This document shows positions 1 to 7,624 of a DNA stretch of 64,000 bases, piece by piece (position 1 is the stretch's first letter; the number at the start of each line of letters is the position of its first letter). The notes below the pieces were generated by a model. It saw nothing but the letters and a program-made list of their open reading frames with translations. It searched no databases and was not told where the DNA came from. The stretch spans positions 868,001-932,000 of the forward strand of contig NZ_JAOYFC010000002.1 of NCBI RefSeq assembly GCF_025802015.1, in the 5' to 3' direction. A program made the position numbers and the translations under genes. The stretch is from Falsihalocynthiibacter halioticoli. GTDB lineage: Bacteria > Pseudomonadota > Alphaproteobacteria > Rhodobacterales > Rhodobacteraceae.

Positions 1-1
1 T

Positions 2-1042
2 CGCCCCGAAGACAGCATTAAAACTGCTTTCCGCGACAAGATCGCAATGCAGACCACCGCTGCCGAGAAGTATTCCTCGATCCGCGAATTGCCTGCAATT
101 ACAAAAGACGGAACAGAGATCAGGCTTTCGATGAATGCCGGTTTGATGGCCGATTTGCCGTCGTTGGAATCATCCGGCGCAAACGGCGTTGGACTGTTTC
201 GCACAGAGCTTCAGTTCCTGATCCGCAACCAAATGCCGAAACGCGGCGAATTGGTTGCCCTGTATCAGCGCGTTCTTGCGGCCGCTGACGGACAGAAAGT
301 TGTTTTCCGCACGCTGGATATCGGCTCAGATAAGGTTCTGCCCTACATGAAGCCTCAAGAAGAGCCGAACCCAGCTATGGGCTGGCGCGCCATACGCCTC
401 GGCCTCGACAAGCCGGGCGTTATGCGCATGCAGCTTCAGGCCTTTATCCGCGCCTGTGCTGGACGGCCATTGTCTGTGATGTTTCCCTTCGTGGCTCAGT
501 TCGATGAATATCGTGTCGCGCGGGCGCTGTTGGAGAAAGAGCTCGAGAACGAAGCCCGCCTCGGTCACATCTTGCCCGAAAGCGTTGAAATTGGAGCAAT
601 GTTAGAGACCCCATCTCTCGCTTATGCCCCCACGCAATTCTTCGAGAGTTGTGATTTCATTTCGATTGGCGGTAACGACCTTAAACAATTTTTCTTTGCT
701 GCAGACCGAGAAAACGAGCGCGTTCGCAAGCGATATGATTCACTAAATGTCAGTTTCCTGAGTTTTATTGAGCAAATTGTAGAACGCTGCGAGTCCACAA
801 ATACACCTGTGTCTTTCTGCGGCGAGGACGCTGGGCGCCCTCTCGAAGCACTTTGCTTTGCCGCGATGGGGCTGCGCACTCTCTCTATGCGGCCAGCATC
901 AATCGGGCCAATCAAAAGCATGCTTAGAAGCATAAACCTTGCCGAAGCCAAGTCTGTGATTGATGAGGCGCGCAACAGCGGCACCCAGTCCGTGCGTCCC
1001 GCGATCGAAGAGTGGCTGCGCGAGCGCGTTGGCGCTGACTAA
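2..1042 (+). CDS. ptsP: PTS-Ntr enzyme I (PEP-protein phosphotransferase), 5'-truncated
   Basis: This is the C-terminal part, about 346 codons, of enzyme I of the nitrogen phosphotransferase system. The frame is open to the left edge, so the GAF and phospho-histidine domains lie outside the window. The family autophosphorylates from PEP in the cytosol and passes the phosphate to NPr and then EIIA-Ntr, a regulatory relay. The PEP-utilising TIM barrel is visible through GLFRTELQFL, GSDKVLPYMKP, the GGNDLKQFF loop and SFCGEDAGRP, whose Cys matches the catalytic Cys of the family. General sugar-PTS enzyme I has the same barrel; ptsP is preferred because this form is the usual one in Rhodobacterales, but the diagnostic GAF domain cannot be seen here. 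Confidence 0.9.
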   Translation, partial: RPEDSIKTAFRDKIAMQTTAAEKYSSIRELPAITKDGTEIRLSMNAGLMADLPSLESSGANGVGLFRTELQFLIRNQMPKRGELVALYQRVLAAADGQKVVFRTLDIGSDKVLPYMKPQEEPNPAMGWRAIRLGLDKPGVMRMQLQAFIRACAGRPLSVMFPFVAQFDEYRVARALLEKELENEARLGHILPESVEIGAMLETPSLAYAPTQFFESCDFISIGGNDLKQFFFAADRENERVRKRYDSLNVSFLSFIEQIVERCESTNTPVSFCGEDAGRPLEALCFAAMGLRTLSMRPASIGPIKSMLRSINLAEAKSVIDEARNSGTQSVRPAIEEWLRERVGAD

Positions 1043-1062
1043 TCAAAAGCTGAGACAAGAAA

Positions 1063-1221
1063 TTGCGATTCGTGGTTAAGGGATTTCTAGTCGCTGTTAT
1101 CGTTACAGTAGCGGCACTTGCTCTTGGCGTTGGTTGGAAATCCTCGTTTCTCCTATACATCGCAAGTGGTATCGCCATTACGTTAGCATTGGCTTTGTTA
1201 GACTTCGCGAAGTCAAAATAA
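1063..1221 (+). CDS. small two-helix membrane protein, TTG start (52 aa)
   Basis: A short open frame 20 nt after ptsP encodes about 52 residues: a basic N-terminus (MRFVVKGF), a hydrophobic helix rich in Val, Ala and Leu, a short WKSS turn, a second hydrophobic helix and a DFAKSK basic tail. This positive-helix-helix-positive layout is typical of real small inner-membrane proteins rather than chance reading frames. TTG at 1063 is preceded by a weak purine stretch (GAGACAAGAAA); GTG at 1072 is an alternative start. It may be cotranscribed with ptsP. No family was recognised and no function is proposed. Confidence 0.45.
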   Translation: MRFVVKGFLVAVIVTVAALALGVGWKSSFLLYIASGIAITLALALLDFAKSK

Positions 1222-1399
1222 ATGTTTAAAACAAGCAACTTAAGTGCCAGTTATTGCACAGCCGCGATTATCCCTTCTTATTGAAGAATAACGCCCTTTG
1301 TACGAACATGTCTGAAAATACTTTTCCCGTTAACCGGCCAGAAACGATTATTCGGTAGCTTCGATCACAGTTAAGAATTGCGTATCAGGAGGACGCTTG

Positions 1400-1750
1400 A
1401 TGATCGGCTCTGTTGTGATGGGATTTTGTATTGGAAGCATTTCGGCAATTGTGGCTCTGGACGCCGGATTTTCGCTGTCACTCGCGCTGCTCGCCTACTC
1501 CGGGACCGGAACAATGACCTATCTGCTGCTTGCCGCGTGCATTTACTTGATTTCAAGACTACGCCGCCCTGCGAGAAACTGGCCGACCGCAACTGATACG
1601 GCTCCCAGAATTCAAACCGGCATTTTCTCTACAAGCCCTGCACATTCGTCCCAAGCGCCAGCTTGCAACGCAAGGCCAAGTACACGTTCTGGATTGGTTA
1701 ATGGCGGCATGATCACCCCATTCAGTCGGGTAAATCCAAACCGTCCATAA
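1400..1750 (+). CDS. small membrane protein, 3' end overlapping the opposing acetyltransferase gene
   Basis: ATG at 1400 is preceded by a perfect AGGAGG at 1387-1392 with 7 nt spacing, strong support for translation. Residues 1-57 form two hydrophobic helices joined by a Gly-Thr-Gly turn and end in a basic SRLRRP segment, as expected for a small inner-membrane protein. The last 60 residues or so are polar, low in conserved character and lie antisense to the last 139 nt of the convergent GNAT gene. They may be read-through after loss of an original stop, or a frameshift near 1560-1600. No family was recognised with certainty; short proteins of this shape occur in other roseobacters. Confidence 0.6.
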   Translation: MIGSVVMGFCIGSISAIVALDAGFSLSLALLAYSGTGTMTYLLLAACIYLISRLRRPARNWPTATDTAPRIQTGIFSTSPAHSSQAPACNARPSTRSGLVNGGMITPFSRVNPNRP

Positions 1751-2100
1751 TACGGTTCGTCCCCCACAAGCATGACCCGCTCCCAGCTTTCATTTGTTGC
1801 TTTCTCAAGGCTGGAGCGGATCAGCAAGTCTCCCAAACCTTCGCCCTGCCTCGTCGGATGGACGGCAACTGGCCCCAACAACAACACAGGCTGATTATCA
1901 ACCTGCACCGGCCAAAACCTGATGGCACCAGCCAGTATGCCCTCTTCATCACGCGCAACAAGTGACAACCCTTCAACGGGCGGCACGCCGTCACGAAACC
2001 GATATGAAGTAAGCGCCTCTCGACCCGGTGCAAAGCACAGATCATAGAGCGCTTCCACCTCCCACCAGTCCGATTTTTCCTCGCGGTGCAATTGATACAC
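1612..2100 (-). CDS. GNAT family N-acetyltransferase (YhbS-like)
   Basis: This 162-residue cytosolic protein has a single GNAT fold that uses acetyl-CoA to acetylate an unknown amine. The acetyl-CoA loop is seen as VHPTRQGEGLGDLLI (near residues 80-95), preceded by the LLLGPVAV strand and followed by the YYGRFGF segment typical of YhbS-like members. The GTG start at 2100 has GGAG 8 nt upstream. The gene is divergent from the flavin reductase-like gene and its 3' end overlaps the small membrane protein gene on the other strand. The substrate cannot be read from the sequence. Confidence 0.85.
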   Translation of the reverse strand: MYQLHREEKSDWWEVEALYDLCFAPGREALTSYRFRDGVPPVEGLSLVARDEEGILAGAIRFWPVQVDNQPVLLLGPVAVHPTRQGEGLGDLLIRSSLEKATNESWERVMLVGDEPYYGRFGFTRLNGVIMPPLTNPERVLGLALQAGAWDECAGLVEKMPV

Positions 2101-2175
2101 GCGACTTTCTCCGTTTTTGCTGGCAACGCCCCTAACACGGCGTTACCTCTTGTTCAAATACAAGAAAGGCCTCGC

Positions 2176-2781
2176 ATGTTCTATATCCCAAAAAACGGTC
2201 ACGGCTTACCGCATAACCCTTTCAACGCGGTTGTAACCCCAAGACCGATTGCGTGGATCTCAACGAGAGATTCCGATGGAAATGAAAACCTTGCCCCCTA
2301 TTCCTTCTTCAATGCCGTAGCATATGAACCGCCACAGATTATGTTTGCCTCGACAAGCGCCAAACTGGATCGCGATGGAACGAAGGACACTGTTAGCAAC
2401 ATTCGGGAAACAGAGGTCTTCTGTGTAAATATTGTCGCATACGAAATGCGCGATATGATGAATAAAACGTCCGGTGCCTATCCAAAAGAGACCAATGAAT
2501 TTGAACTGGCGGGCGTTGAAAAATCGGAATGCAGCGAGATCAATGCCCCACGCGTTGCAAACGCTCCCGCAAGCCTAGAATGCAAACTTACGCAAATTGT
2601 AAAGCTTCCGGGCGAGGCAAATTTCACAGTATTCGGCGAGGTGGTAGGCGTTCATCTCCGCGACGATTGCATTAAAGATGGTGTGTTTGACGTCACAAGT
2701 TTCTCGCCTCTCGCACGGCTTGGATACCGTGATTATTCAAGAGTTGAGAACCTGTTTAGCTTAACGCGGCCGGAGGTTTGA
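2176..2781 (+). CDS. flavin reductase-like FMN-binding split-barrel protein
   Basis: The 201-residue product belongs to the flavin reductase-like (FMN-binding split barrel) family, whose members bind FMN and reduce flavins or other substrates in the cytosol. Seen: the N-terminal NPFNAVVTPRPIAWIST segment, then NLAPYSFFNAVAYEPP, which form the flavin-binding barrel, and the C-terminal FSPLARLGYRDYSRVE. ATG 2176 was chosen over an upstream in-frame ATG because AAGAAAGG lies just before it and family proteins start near this point. It ends 3 nt before mtnP, so the two are probably cotranscribed. The physiological substrate is unknown. Confidence 0.88.
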   Translation: MFYIPKNGHGLPHNPFNAVVTPRPIAWISTRDSDGNENLAPYSFFNAVAYEPPQIMFASTSAKLDRDGTKDTVSNIRETEVFCVNIVAYEMRDMMNKTSGAYPKETNEFELAGVEKSECSEINAPRVANAPASLECKLTQIVKLPGEANFTVFGEVVGVHLRDDCIKDGVFDVTSFSPLARLGYRDYSRVENLFSLTRPEV

Positions 2782-2784
2782 TCA

Positions 2785-3666
2785 ATGACACGTGAAACAA
2801 TGATCGGCGTAATTGGCGGTTCGGGTTTATACGAGATCGATGGCCTGCAAGATGCGAAATGGGTCGAACTTTCAACGCCATGGGGCGCACCAAGCGATGC
2901 TATTTTCACAGGCACACTCAACGGTTTACCAATGGCGTTCTTGCCTAGACACGGCAGAGGCCACGTTCATTCGCCAAGTTCCGTTCCCTACCGAGCAAAT
3001 ATCGATGCCTTAAAGCAACTCGGCGTGACTGATATCATTTCGGTTTCAGCTTGCGGTTCGTTTCGCGAAGAGATGGCCCCCGGAGACTTTGTAGTTGTCG
3101 ACCAATTTATCGACAGAACTTTCGCAAGGGAAAAGAGCTTCTTTGGAGAAGGGTGCGTCGCGCATGTTTCCGTTGCGCATCCAACCTGCAGTCGTTTGTC
3201 AGAAGCCTGTTTCGAAGCGGGCAAAGCGCAGGGTGTTAAAATGCATAATGGCGGCACCTACCTTGCAATGGAGGGGCCACAATTCAGCACAATCGCAGAA
3301 AGCAAAATGTACCGCGAGAGCTGGGGCTGCGACGTGATTGGCATGACGAATATGCCGGAGGCCAAACTCGCGCGCGAAGCCGAGATATGCTATGCCTCCC
3401 TTGCGATGATCACTGATTACGACAGTTGGCATCCAGATCATGGCGAGGTCGACATCACCGATATTATCAAAACATTGATGGGCAACGCAGATAACGCGCG
3501 CGGCCTCGTTGCGCGCCTTCCTGAAATTCTAGACGCAAAACGCAACGCTTGCGAGCAAGGTTGCGACAGTGCTCTTGAGCATGCGATCCTGACCGCACCA
3601 GAAAAGCGCGACGCCGAACTCGTTGCTAACCTAAATACTGTCGCCGGTAGAGTGCTAAATCGATAA
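2785..3666 (+). CDS. mtnP: S-methyl-5'-thioadenosine phosphorylase
   Basis: MtnP splits methylthioadenosine, a by-product of polyamine and homoserine lactone synthesis, with phosphate to adenine and methylthioribose-1-phosphate. The 293 residues are the usual length. Family landmarks are GVIGGSGLYEIDGL at the N-terminus (phosphate loop), PRHGRGHVHSPSSVPYRANI (substrate pocket), VSACGSF, AMEGPQFST and GMTNMPEAKLAREAE. The GGAGG preceding ATG 2785 lies within the end of the upstream gene. The next gene, apt, uses the adenine released here, so the two form a salvage pair. A purine nucleoside phosphorylase is the main alternative, but the GMTNMPEA segment and the pairing with apt favour MtnP. Confidence 0.93.
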   Translation: MTRETMIGVIGGSGLYEIDGLQDAKWVELSTPWGAPSDAIFTGTLNGLPMAFLPRHGRGHVHSPSSVPYRANIDALKQLGVTDIISVSACGSFREEMAPGDFVVVDQFIDRTFAREKSFFGEGCVAHVSVAHPTCSRLSEACFEAGKAQGVKMHNGGTYLAMEGPQFSTIAESKMYRESWGCDVIGMTNMPEAKLAREAEICYASLAMITDYDSWHPDHGEVDITDIIKTLMGNADNARGLVARLPEILDAKRNACEQGCDSALEHAILTAPEKRDAELVANLNTVAGRVLNR

Positions 3667-3709
3667 CCCGATCACCTTGGCATACCGCCTAAGAAAGAAC
3701 GGACCCAAT

Positions 3710-4246
3710 ATGAGCAAGAAAACAGTTAAAGACTACATTCGCACGATCGTAGATTTCCCCCACGAAGGCATTCTGTTCCGCGATGTTACAACGCTTTTTG
3801 CAGACCCGCGCGGTTTTCGCATGGCCGTCGACCAAATGCTGCACCCCTATGCTGGCCTACAGATCGACAAGGTTGTTGGCCTCGAAGCTCGCGGCTTTAT
3901 TCTTGGGGGAGCCATTGCTCACCAACTTTCGGTTGGTTTTGTTCCAGTTCGCAAAAAAGGCAAACTGCCTGGTCGGACAATCTCACAAGAATACACGCTG
4001 GAATACGGTGAAGCCATTGTGGAACTCCACGAGGACGCCATCCAGCCAGGGGAGAAAATCCTACTCGTTGATGACCTCCTTGCAACCGGCGGAACCGCCG
4101 AAGCTGGCATCAAACTTATTGAGCGGCTTGGCGGAGAGATTATCAGTTGTTCATTTGTTATCGATCTTCCTGACCTTGGCGGCCGGAAGCGGCTTGAGGC
4201 CATGGGGATGGAAGTATTGAGCTTGTGTGAATTCGAAGGGCTTTGA
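3710..4246 (+). CDS. apt: adenine phosphoribosyltransferase
   Basis: Apt joins adenine and PRPP to give AMP and pyrophosphate in the cytosol. The 178-residue protein shows the type I phosphoribosyltransferase signature ILLVDDLLATGGTAEA (PRPP loop), the IVDFPHEGILFRDVTTL N-terminal segment and VVGLEARGFILGGA. ATG 3710 (MSKKTVKDYI) fits other Apt proteins and has AAGAAAG upstream; an upstream in-frame TTG at 3677 would add an unconserved extension. It follows mtnP by 43 nt, and together they recycle the adenine from methylthioadenosine. A strong stem-loop terminator follows at 4325. Confidence 0.96.
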   Translation: MSKKTVKDYIRTIVDFPHEGILFRDVTTLFADPRGFRMAVDQMLHPYAGLQIDKVVGLEARGFILGGAIAHQLSVGFVPVRKKGKLPGRTISQEYTLEYGEAIVELHEDAIQPGEKILLVDDLLATGGTAEAGIKLIERLGGEIISCSFVIDLPDLGGRKRLEAMGMEVLSLCEFEGL

Positions 4247-4324
4247 TCGCCAACAAATTGGTAGGAAACTGATCTAGCAGGTACATTCCAGTTATGAATT
4301 GGAGGTTTTTTGCAAGAGCCAAAA

Positions 4325-4353
4325 GGGCGCCCCTCACCTCCGATGGGGCGCCC
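4325..4353. terminator. bidirectional intrinsic terminator between apt and the FAD oxidase gene
   Basis: A perfect 9 bp GC-rich stem (GGGCGCCCC / GGGGCGCCC) with an 11 nt loop lies between two convergent genes. It is followed on the plus strand by GTTTCCTTT and on the minus strand by CTTTTGG, so it may stop transcription from both sides. Confidence 0.7.
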
Positions 4354-4360
4354 GTTTCCT

Positions 4361-5770
4361 TTAGCGCAGCACCGCACCCGGATTCATAATTCCATTGGGA
4401 TCCAGCGAAGCTTTGATTGCACGCATTGCGGAAAGTTTCGCCGCGTCCCCATAGATTTCGAGGGTTTCGGCCTTTAGCCGCCCAACACCATGCTCTGCGG
4501 AGAATGAACCGCCCTTTGAGGCTACCAACTCATTCACGACCGTCTGGATTTCCTGCCGTAGATCTGCATATTCATCCCGGCTTTTTCCTTTCGCGGGAAA
4601 TACATTGAAATGCAGGTTTCCATCACCAAGATGCCCAAAACAATTCAATCTGATATTGCCAAGGGCTTCGAGTTTTCGACGCCCTTCATCAATAAAGTTG
4701 GCGATTTCGCTTAACGGCAATGAAACGTCATTCGACACAATGGAACCAATGCGCTTGTTTGCCTGAGGAATACGCTCTCGAACTGCCCAGAACTGCTCGC
4801 GCTGTGTGGCGTTTTGCGCAACGAGCCCATCCAGAACGACTCCACGTTCCATGCCATCTTCAAAAATATGAAGCAACAATTCGCTGCAATCCTGAGAACC
4901 GATCACGCCCAAGTCTAACAGAACGAGCCATTCCGGCAGATCTTCGAACGGCTGCCGGACTTCAGGAAGAGTTTCGCGCAAAAATTCCAGTCCAACGCGA
5001 TGCATGAGTTCAAACGCAGACACATCATTACCAGCAACACGCCGAGACAGGTTTAGCAACTCAAGTGCGGCATCAGGCGATGGCACAGTAAATAGCGCGG
5101 TGCCGTAGTTTTGCGGACGTGGGAACAGCTTCAGAGCGGCCGCCGTAATAACCCCGAGGCTGCCTTCGGAACCGATAAGAAGATTTCGCAGGTCATACCC
5201 CGTGTTATCTTTGCGCAGCCGCGTCAAACCATTCCAGATTTGCCCGTCCGGCAGAACAGCTTCCAGACCCAAACAGAGATCACGCGTATTACCATATCTC
5301 AGAACGTTTAGGCCGCCCGCATTCGTTGCCAAATTTCCGCCGATGCCGCACGAGCCTTCTGAAGCAAGTGATAAAGGAAATAGTAGCCCCTTTTCCTCGG
5401 CGGCCTCTTGAACATTTTGCAAGATCGCCCCCGCTTCCGCGATGATGACGTTCTCCTCTGCATGGACGTTTCGGATTGCGTTCATGCGTTCAAGCGACAG
5501 GATTAGAGGAACTGGCCCATCCGGGCAAACCTGCCCGCCAACAAGCCCCGTTCCGCCCCCATACGGCACAACACCGACCCGTGCTTGGTTGCACGCAGCA
5601 ACGATAATAGAAACTTCTTTGGTTGATTTCGGCTTTGCAACAAAACCAGGTTGTCCAAAGTACCTACCGCGTGGTTCTTCGAGATAACGGTTATCGGCAG
5701 GCTGAATCGTCCCTTTTGGAAGCTGGCTTTCCAGCGTCTCAACAAATGCCGCATCCAAGGAATTCAACAT
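4361..5770 (-). CDS. FAD-linked oxidase, D-lactate / D-2-hydroxyglutarate dehydrogenase type
   Basis: This 469-residue flavoprotein has an N-terminal FAD_binding_4 (PCMH) domain and a C-terminal FAD-oxidase domain. The FAD loop is PYGGGTGLVGGQVCPDGPV (near residues 73-91), followed by GNLATNAGGLNVLRYGN. The C-terminal metal site is GHLGDGNLHFNVF, and SAEHGVG near the end is the other conserved signature. The family oxidises D-2-hydroxy acids and passes electrons to an ETF or a cytochrome. D-lactate and D-2-hydroxyglutarate dehydrogenases share these motifs, so the substrate is left open. It is followed on the other strand by the terminator at 4325 and lies 7 nt downstream of an acetyltransferase gene. 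Confidence 0.9.
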   Translation of the reverse strand: MLNSLDAAFVETLESQLPKGTIQPADNRYLEEPRGRYFGQPGFVAKPKSTKEVSIIVAACNQARVGVVPYGGGTGLVGGQVCPDGPVPLILSLERMNAIRNVHAEENVIIAEAGAILQNVQEAAEEKGLLFPLSLASEGSCGIGGNLATNAGGLNVLRYGNTRDLCLGLEAVLPDGQIWNGLTRLRKDNTGYDLRNLLIGSEGSLGVITAAALKLFPRPQNYGTALFTVPSPDAALELLNLSRRVAGNDVSAFELMHRVGLEFLRETLPEVRQPFEDLPEWLVLLDLGVIGSQDCSELLLHIFEDGMERGVVLDGLVAQNATQREQFWAVRERIPQANKRIGSIVSNDVSLPLSEIANFIDEGRRKLEALGNIRLNCFGHLGDGNLHFNVFPAKGKSRDEYADLRQEIQTVVNELVASKGGSFSAEHGVGRLKAETLEIYGDAAKLSAMRAIKASLDPNGIMNPGAVLR

Positions 5771-5777
5771 GGTTTTG

Positions 5778-6362
5778 CTACCTAACGTCGGTTTTTCCGC
5801 GCCTATCGCGTCTCAGATTGGCGTAAAGAACATGATTTCTCCAGCGCCCAGAAATCTGCAGATAGCTTTGCGCGACACCTTCATATTTGAAGCCGGATTT
5901 TTCAAGGACACCACGCGAAGCTGTGTTTTCAGGCAGGCATGCGGCCTCAAGCCGTGAAATATCGAGAACTGTGAAGGCATAGTGCGTCACAGCTTGGATC
6001 GCTTCTCGCATGTAACCGTTGCGAGCGTGGCGCTCTCCGATCCAATACCCCAAGGTACCCGCTTGCGAAGGTCCTCTACGAATATTGTCTAGCGTCAGCG
6101 CACCAAGCAACTCACCGCTATGGCGCTCTGTCAGGAATAGCGGGAGCGCGCTACCGCTCACAGTTGATCGCTGTGCCCAGTACACACGGTTAGTAAACGA
6201 TTTGCGTGACAGATGATCACTCGACCAGAGCGGCTCCCACGGGATCAGAAACGCGCGGCTTTCGTTTCGCAGCGTTGACCAAGCCCGATAATCACTATGC
6301 AGCGGCAAGCGCAGTGTCATGCGCTCAGTTTCAATCAGAACCTTTTTCCGCCGCACAAACAT
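5778..6362 (-). CDS. RimJ/RimL-type GNAT N-acetyltransferase
   Basis: The 194-residue protein is a single GNAT domain of the RimJ/RimL subfamily, which acetylates protein N-termini or small amines. Seen are the N-terminal ETERMTLRLP strand, the GELLGALTLDNI core, the GYWIGERHARNGYMREA acetyl-CoA loop, the ENTASRGVLEKSGF motif characteristic of the subfamily and a C-terminal HVLYANLR strand. Its ATG overlaps the stop of the M16 peptidase gene by one base (TGATG), so the two are translationally coupled. A ribosomal protein substrate is plausible but not shown. Confidence 0.88.
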   Translation of the reverse strand: MFVRRKKVLIETERMTLRLPLHSDYRAWSTLRNESRAFLIPWEPLWSSDHLSRKSFTNRVYWAQRSTVSGSALPLFLTERHSGELLGALTLDNIRRGPSQAGTLGYWIGERHARNGYMREAIQAVTHYAFTVLDISRLEAACLPENTASRGVLEKSGFKYEGVAQSYLQISGRWRNHVLYANLRRDRRGKTDVR

Positions 6363-7624
6363 CAGCCAACCAATCGCTCGCGCAACTCCTGAACCGAGAC
6401 AGATGTTGCTTTTGGCCCGTATGTGGCCATAGAGATTCTAGCGTCAGCGGACATTTTAGCAGCCATCTCGCGCACGCCCATATGCGTAACGGCATCAACT
6501 TTCTCAACCGTTTCTTCTAGCGACGGAACTCGCCCCCAGATAGAAACCAATCGCGCAAGCCGTTCGGCGCGGCTGCTCGGGCTTTCTAGCCCCATTAGCA
6601 TGCCTGCTTTCATTTGAGCGCGAGCGCGAGCGACCTCTTTTTCTGACATGTCATCCGCCGCGCGTTTGACTTCGTCCACCGCAAGGCAAGCAAGCTCAGC
6701 CAATTGATCACCACTGGTGCCCGCATAGATCGTTGTCGTGCCGCCATCGGAAAACGCCCCTGCTTGGGCGAAGATTGTATAGCAGAGCCCGCGCTTTTCG
6801 CGCACCTCTTGAAACAGTCGCGATGACATTCCACCGCCAAGTGCCGATGCCAAAATCTGGCTCGTGTAAATGTCATCGTTTCGATATCCGGGGCCGTCAA
6901 AGCACATTGCAAAATGCGCTTGCTCCAACTGTTTCTCGACCCGATGCTCACCGCCAATGAAACTTGCTGGTGCCTCTGCTGGCCGCGCACCTTTTGCAAG
7001 ACCGCCAAACAGAGCCTCGGCCGCCTTTACCAGCGCATCATGATCAACGTCACCCGCAGCAGATAATATCAAGTTCTCCGGTCCGTAGTGCTCCGATACA
7101 AACTCAGAAAGGTCGCTGCTTTGAAAAGAGCTAACATTCTCTGCTGGGCCAAGGATTGTGCGCCCGATTGGCTGGTCGGGATAGGTTGCACCTTGCAGCC
7201 AATCAAAAACAACATCATCCGGCGTGTCGAGCGCCTGTCCGATTTCCTGAAGAATAACACCGCGCTCTGTTTCAAGCTCTGCGGCTTCAAAGGTCGGGTT
7301 GAGCAAGATATCCGAAATAACATCAAGGCCAAGCGGCACATCCTGACCAAGGACGCGCACGTAATACGCCGTCATCTCGCGGCTCGTGTAGGCATTGATA
7401 TAGCCGCCAACATCTTCGATGGCTTCCGCGATCTGAAGCGCGCTACGCGACTTGGTTCCCTTGAAAGCCATATGTTCAAGGAAATGCGCGATACCGTTTT
7501 GCTCAAGACGTTCGTGGCGTCCGCCGGCAGCAACCCAAATTCCGACGCTTGCGGACTTCAGTCCCGGCATATTTTCGGAGACGATCCGAAACCCGTTATT
7601 CAGGGTCGTTACTTGGCTGGTCAA
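6362..7624 (-). CDS. M16 family zinc metallopeptidase (processing-peptidase-like)
   Basis: This 420-residue protein is a pitrilysin-family (M16) peptidase related to mitochondrial processing peptidase beta. The inverted zinc motif HFLEH lies at residues 47-51, and the third ligand Glu falls in the ELETERGVILQE segment near 116-127. The C-terminal half carries the family segment GGMSSRLFQEVREKRGLCY. No signal peptide is visible, so it is probably cytosolic. The start is TTG at 7624 and overlaps the thrC stop (TTGA); AAGG about 8 nt upstream supports it. Placement after thrC is usual in Rhodobacterales. Confidence 0.93.
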   Translation of the reverse strand: MTSQVTTLNNGFRIVSENMPGLKSASVGIWVAAGGRHERLEQNGIAHFLEHMAFKGTKSRSALQIAEAIEDVGGYINAYTSREMTAYYVRVLGQDVPLGLDVISDILLNPTFEAAELETERGVILQEIGQALDTPDDVVFDWLQGATYPDQPIGRTILGPAENVSSFQSSDLSEFVSEHYGPENLILSAAGDVDHDALVKAAEALFGGLAKGARPAEAPASFIGGEHRVEKQLEQAHFAMCFDGPGYRNDDIYTSQILASALGGGMSSRLFQEVREKRGLCYTIFAQAGAFSDGGTTTIYAGTSGDQLAELACLAVDEVKRAADDMSEKEVARARAQMKAGMLMGLESPSSRAERLARLVSIWGRVPSLEETVEKVDAVTHMGVREMAAKMSADARISMATYGPKATSVSVQELRERLVG

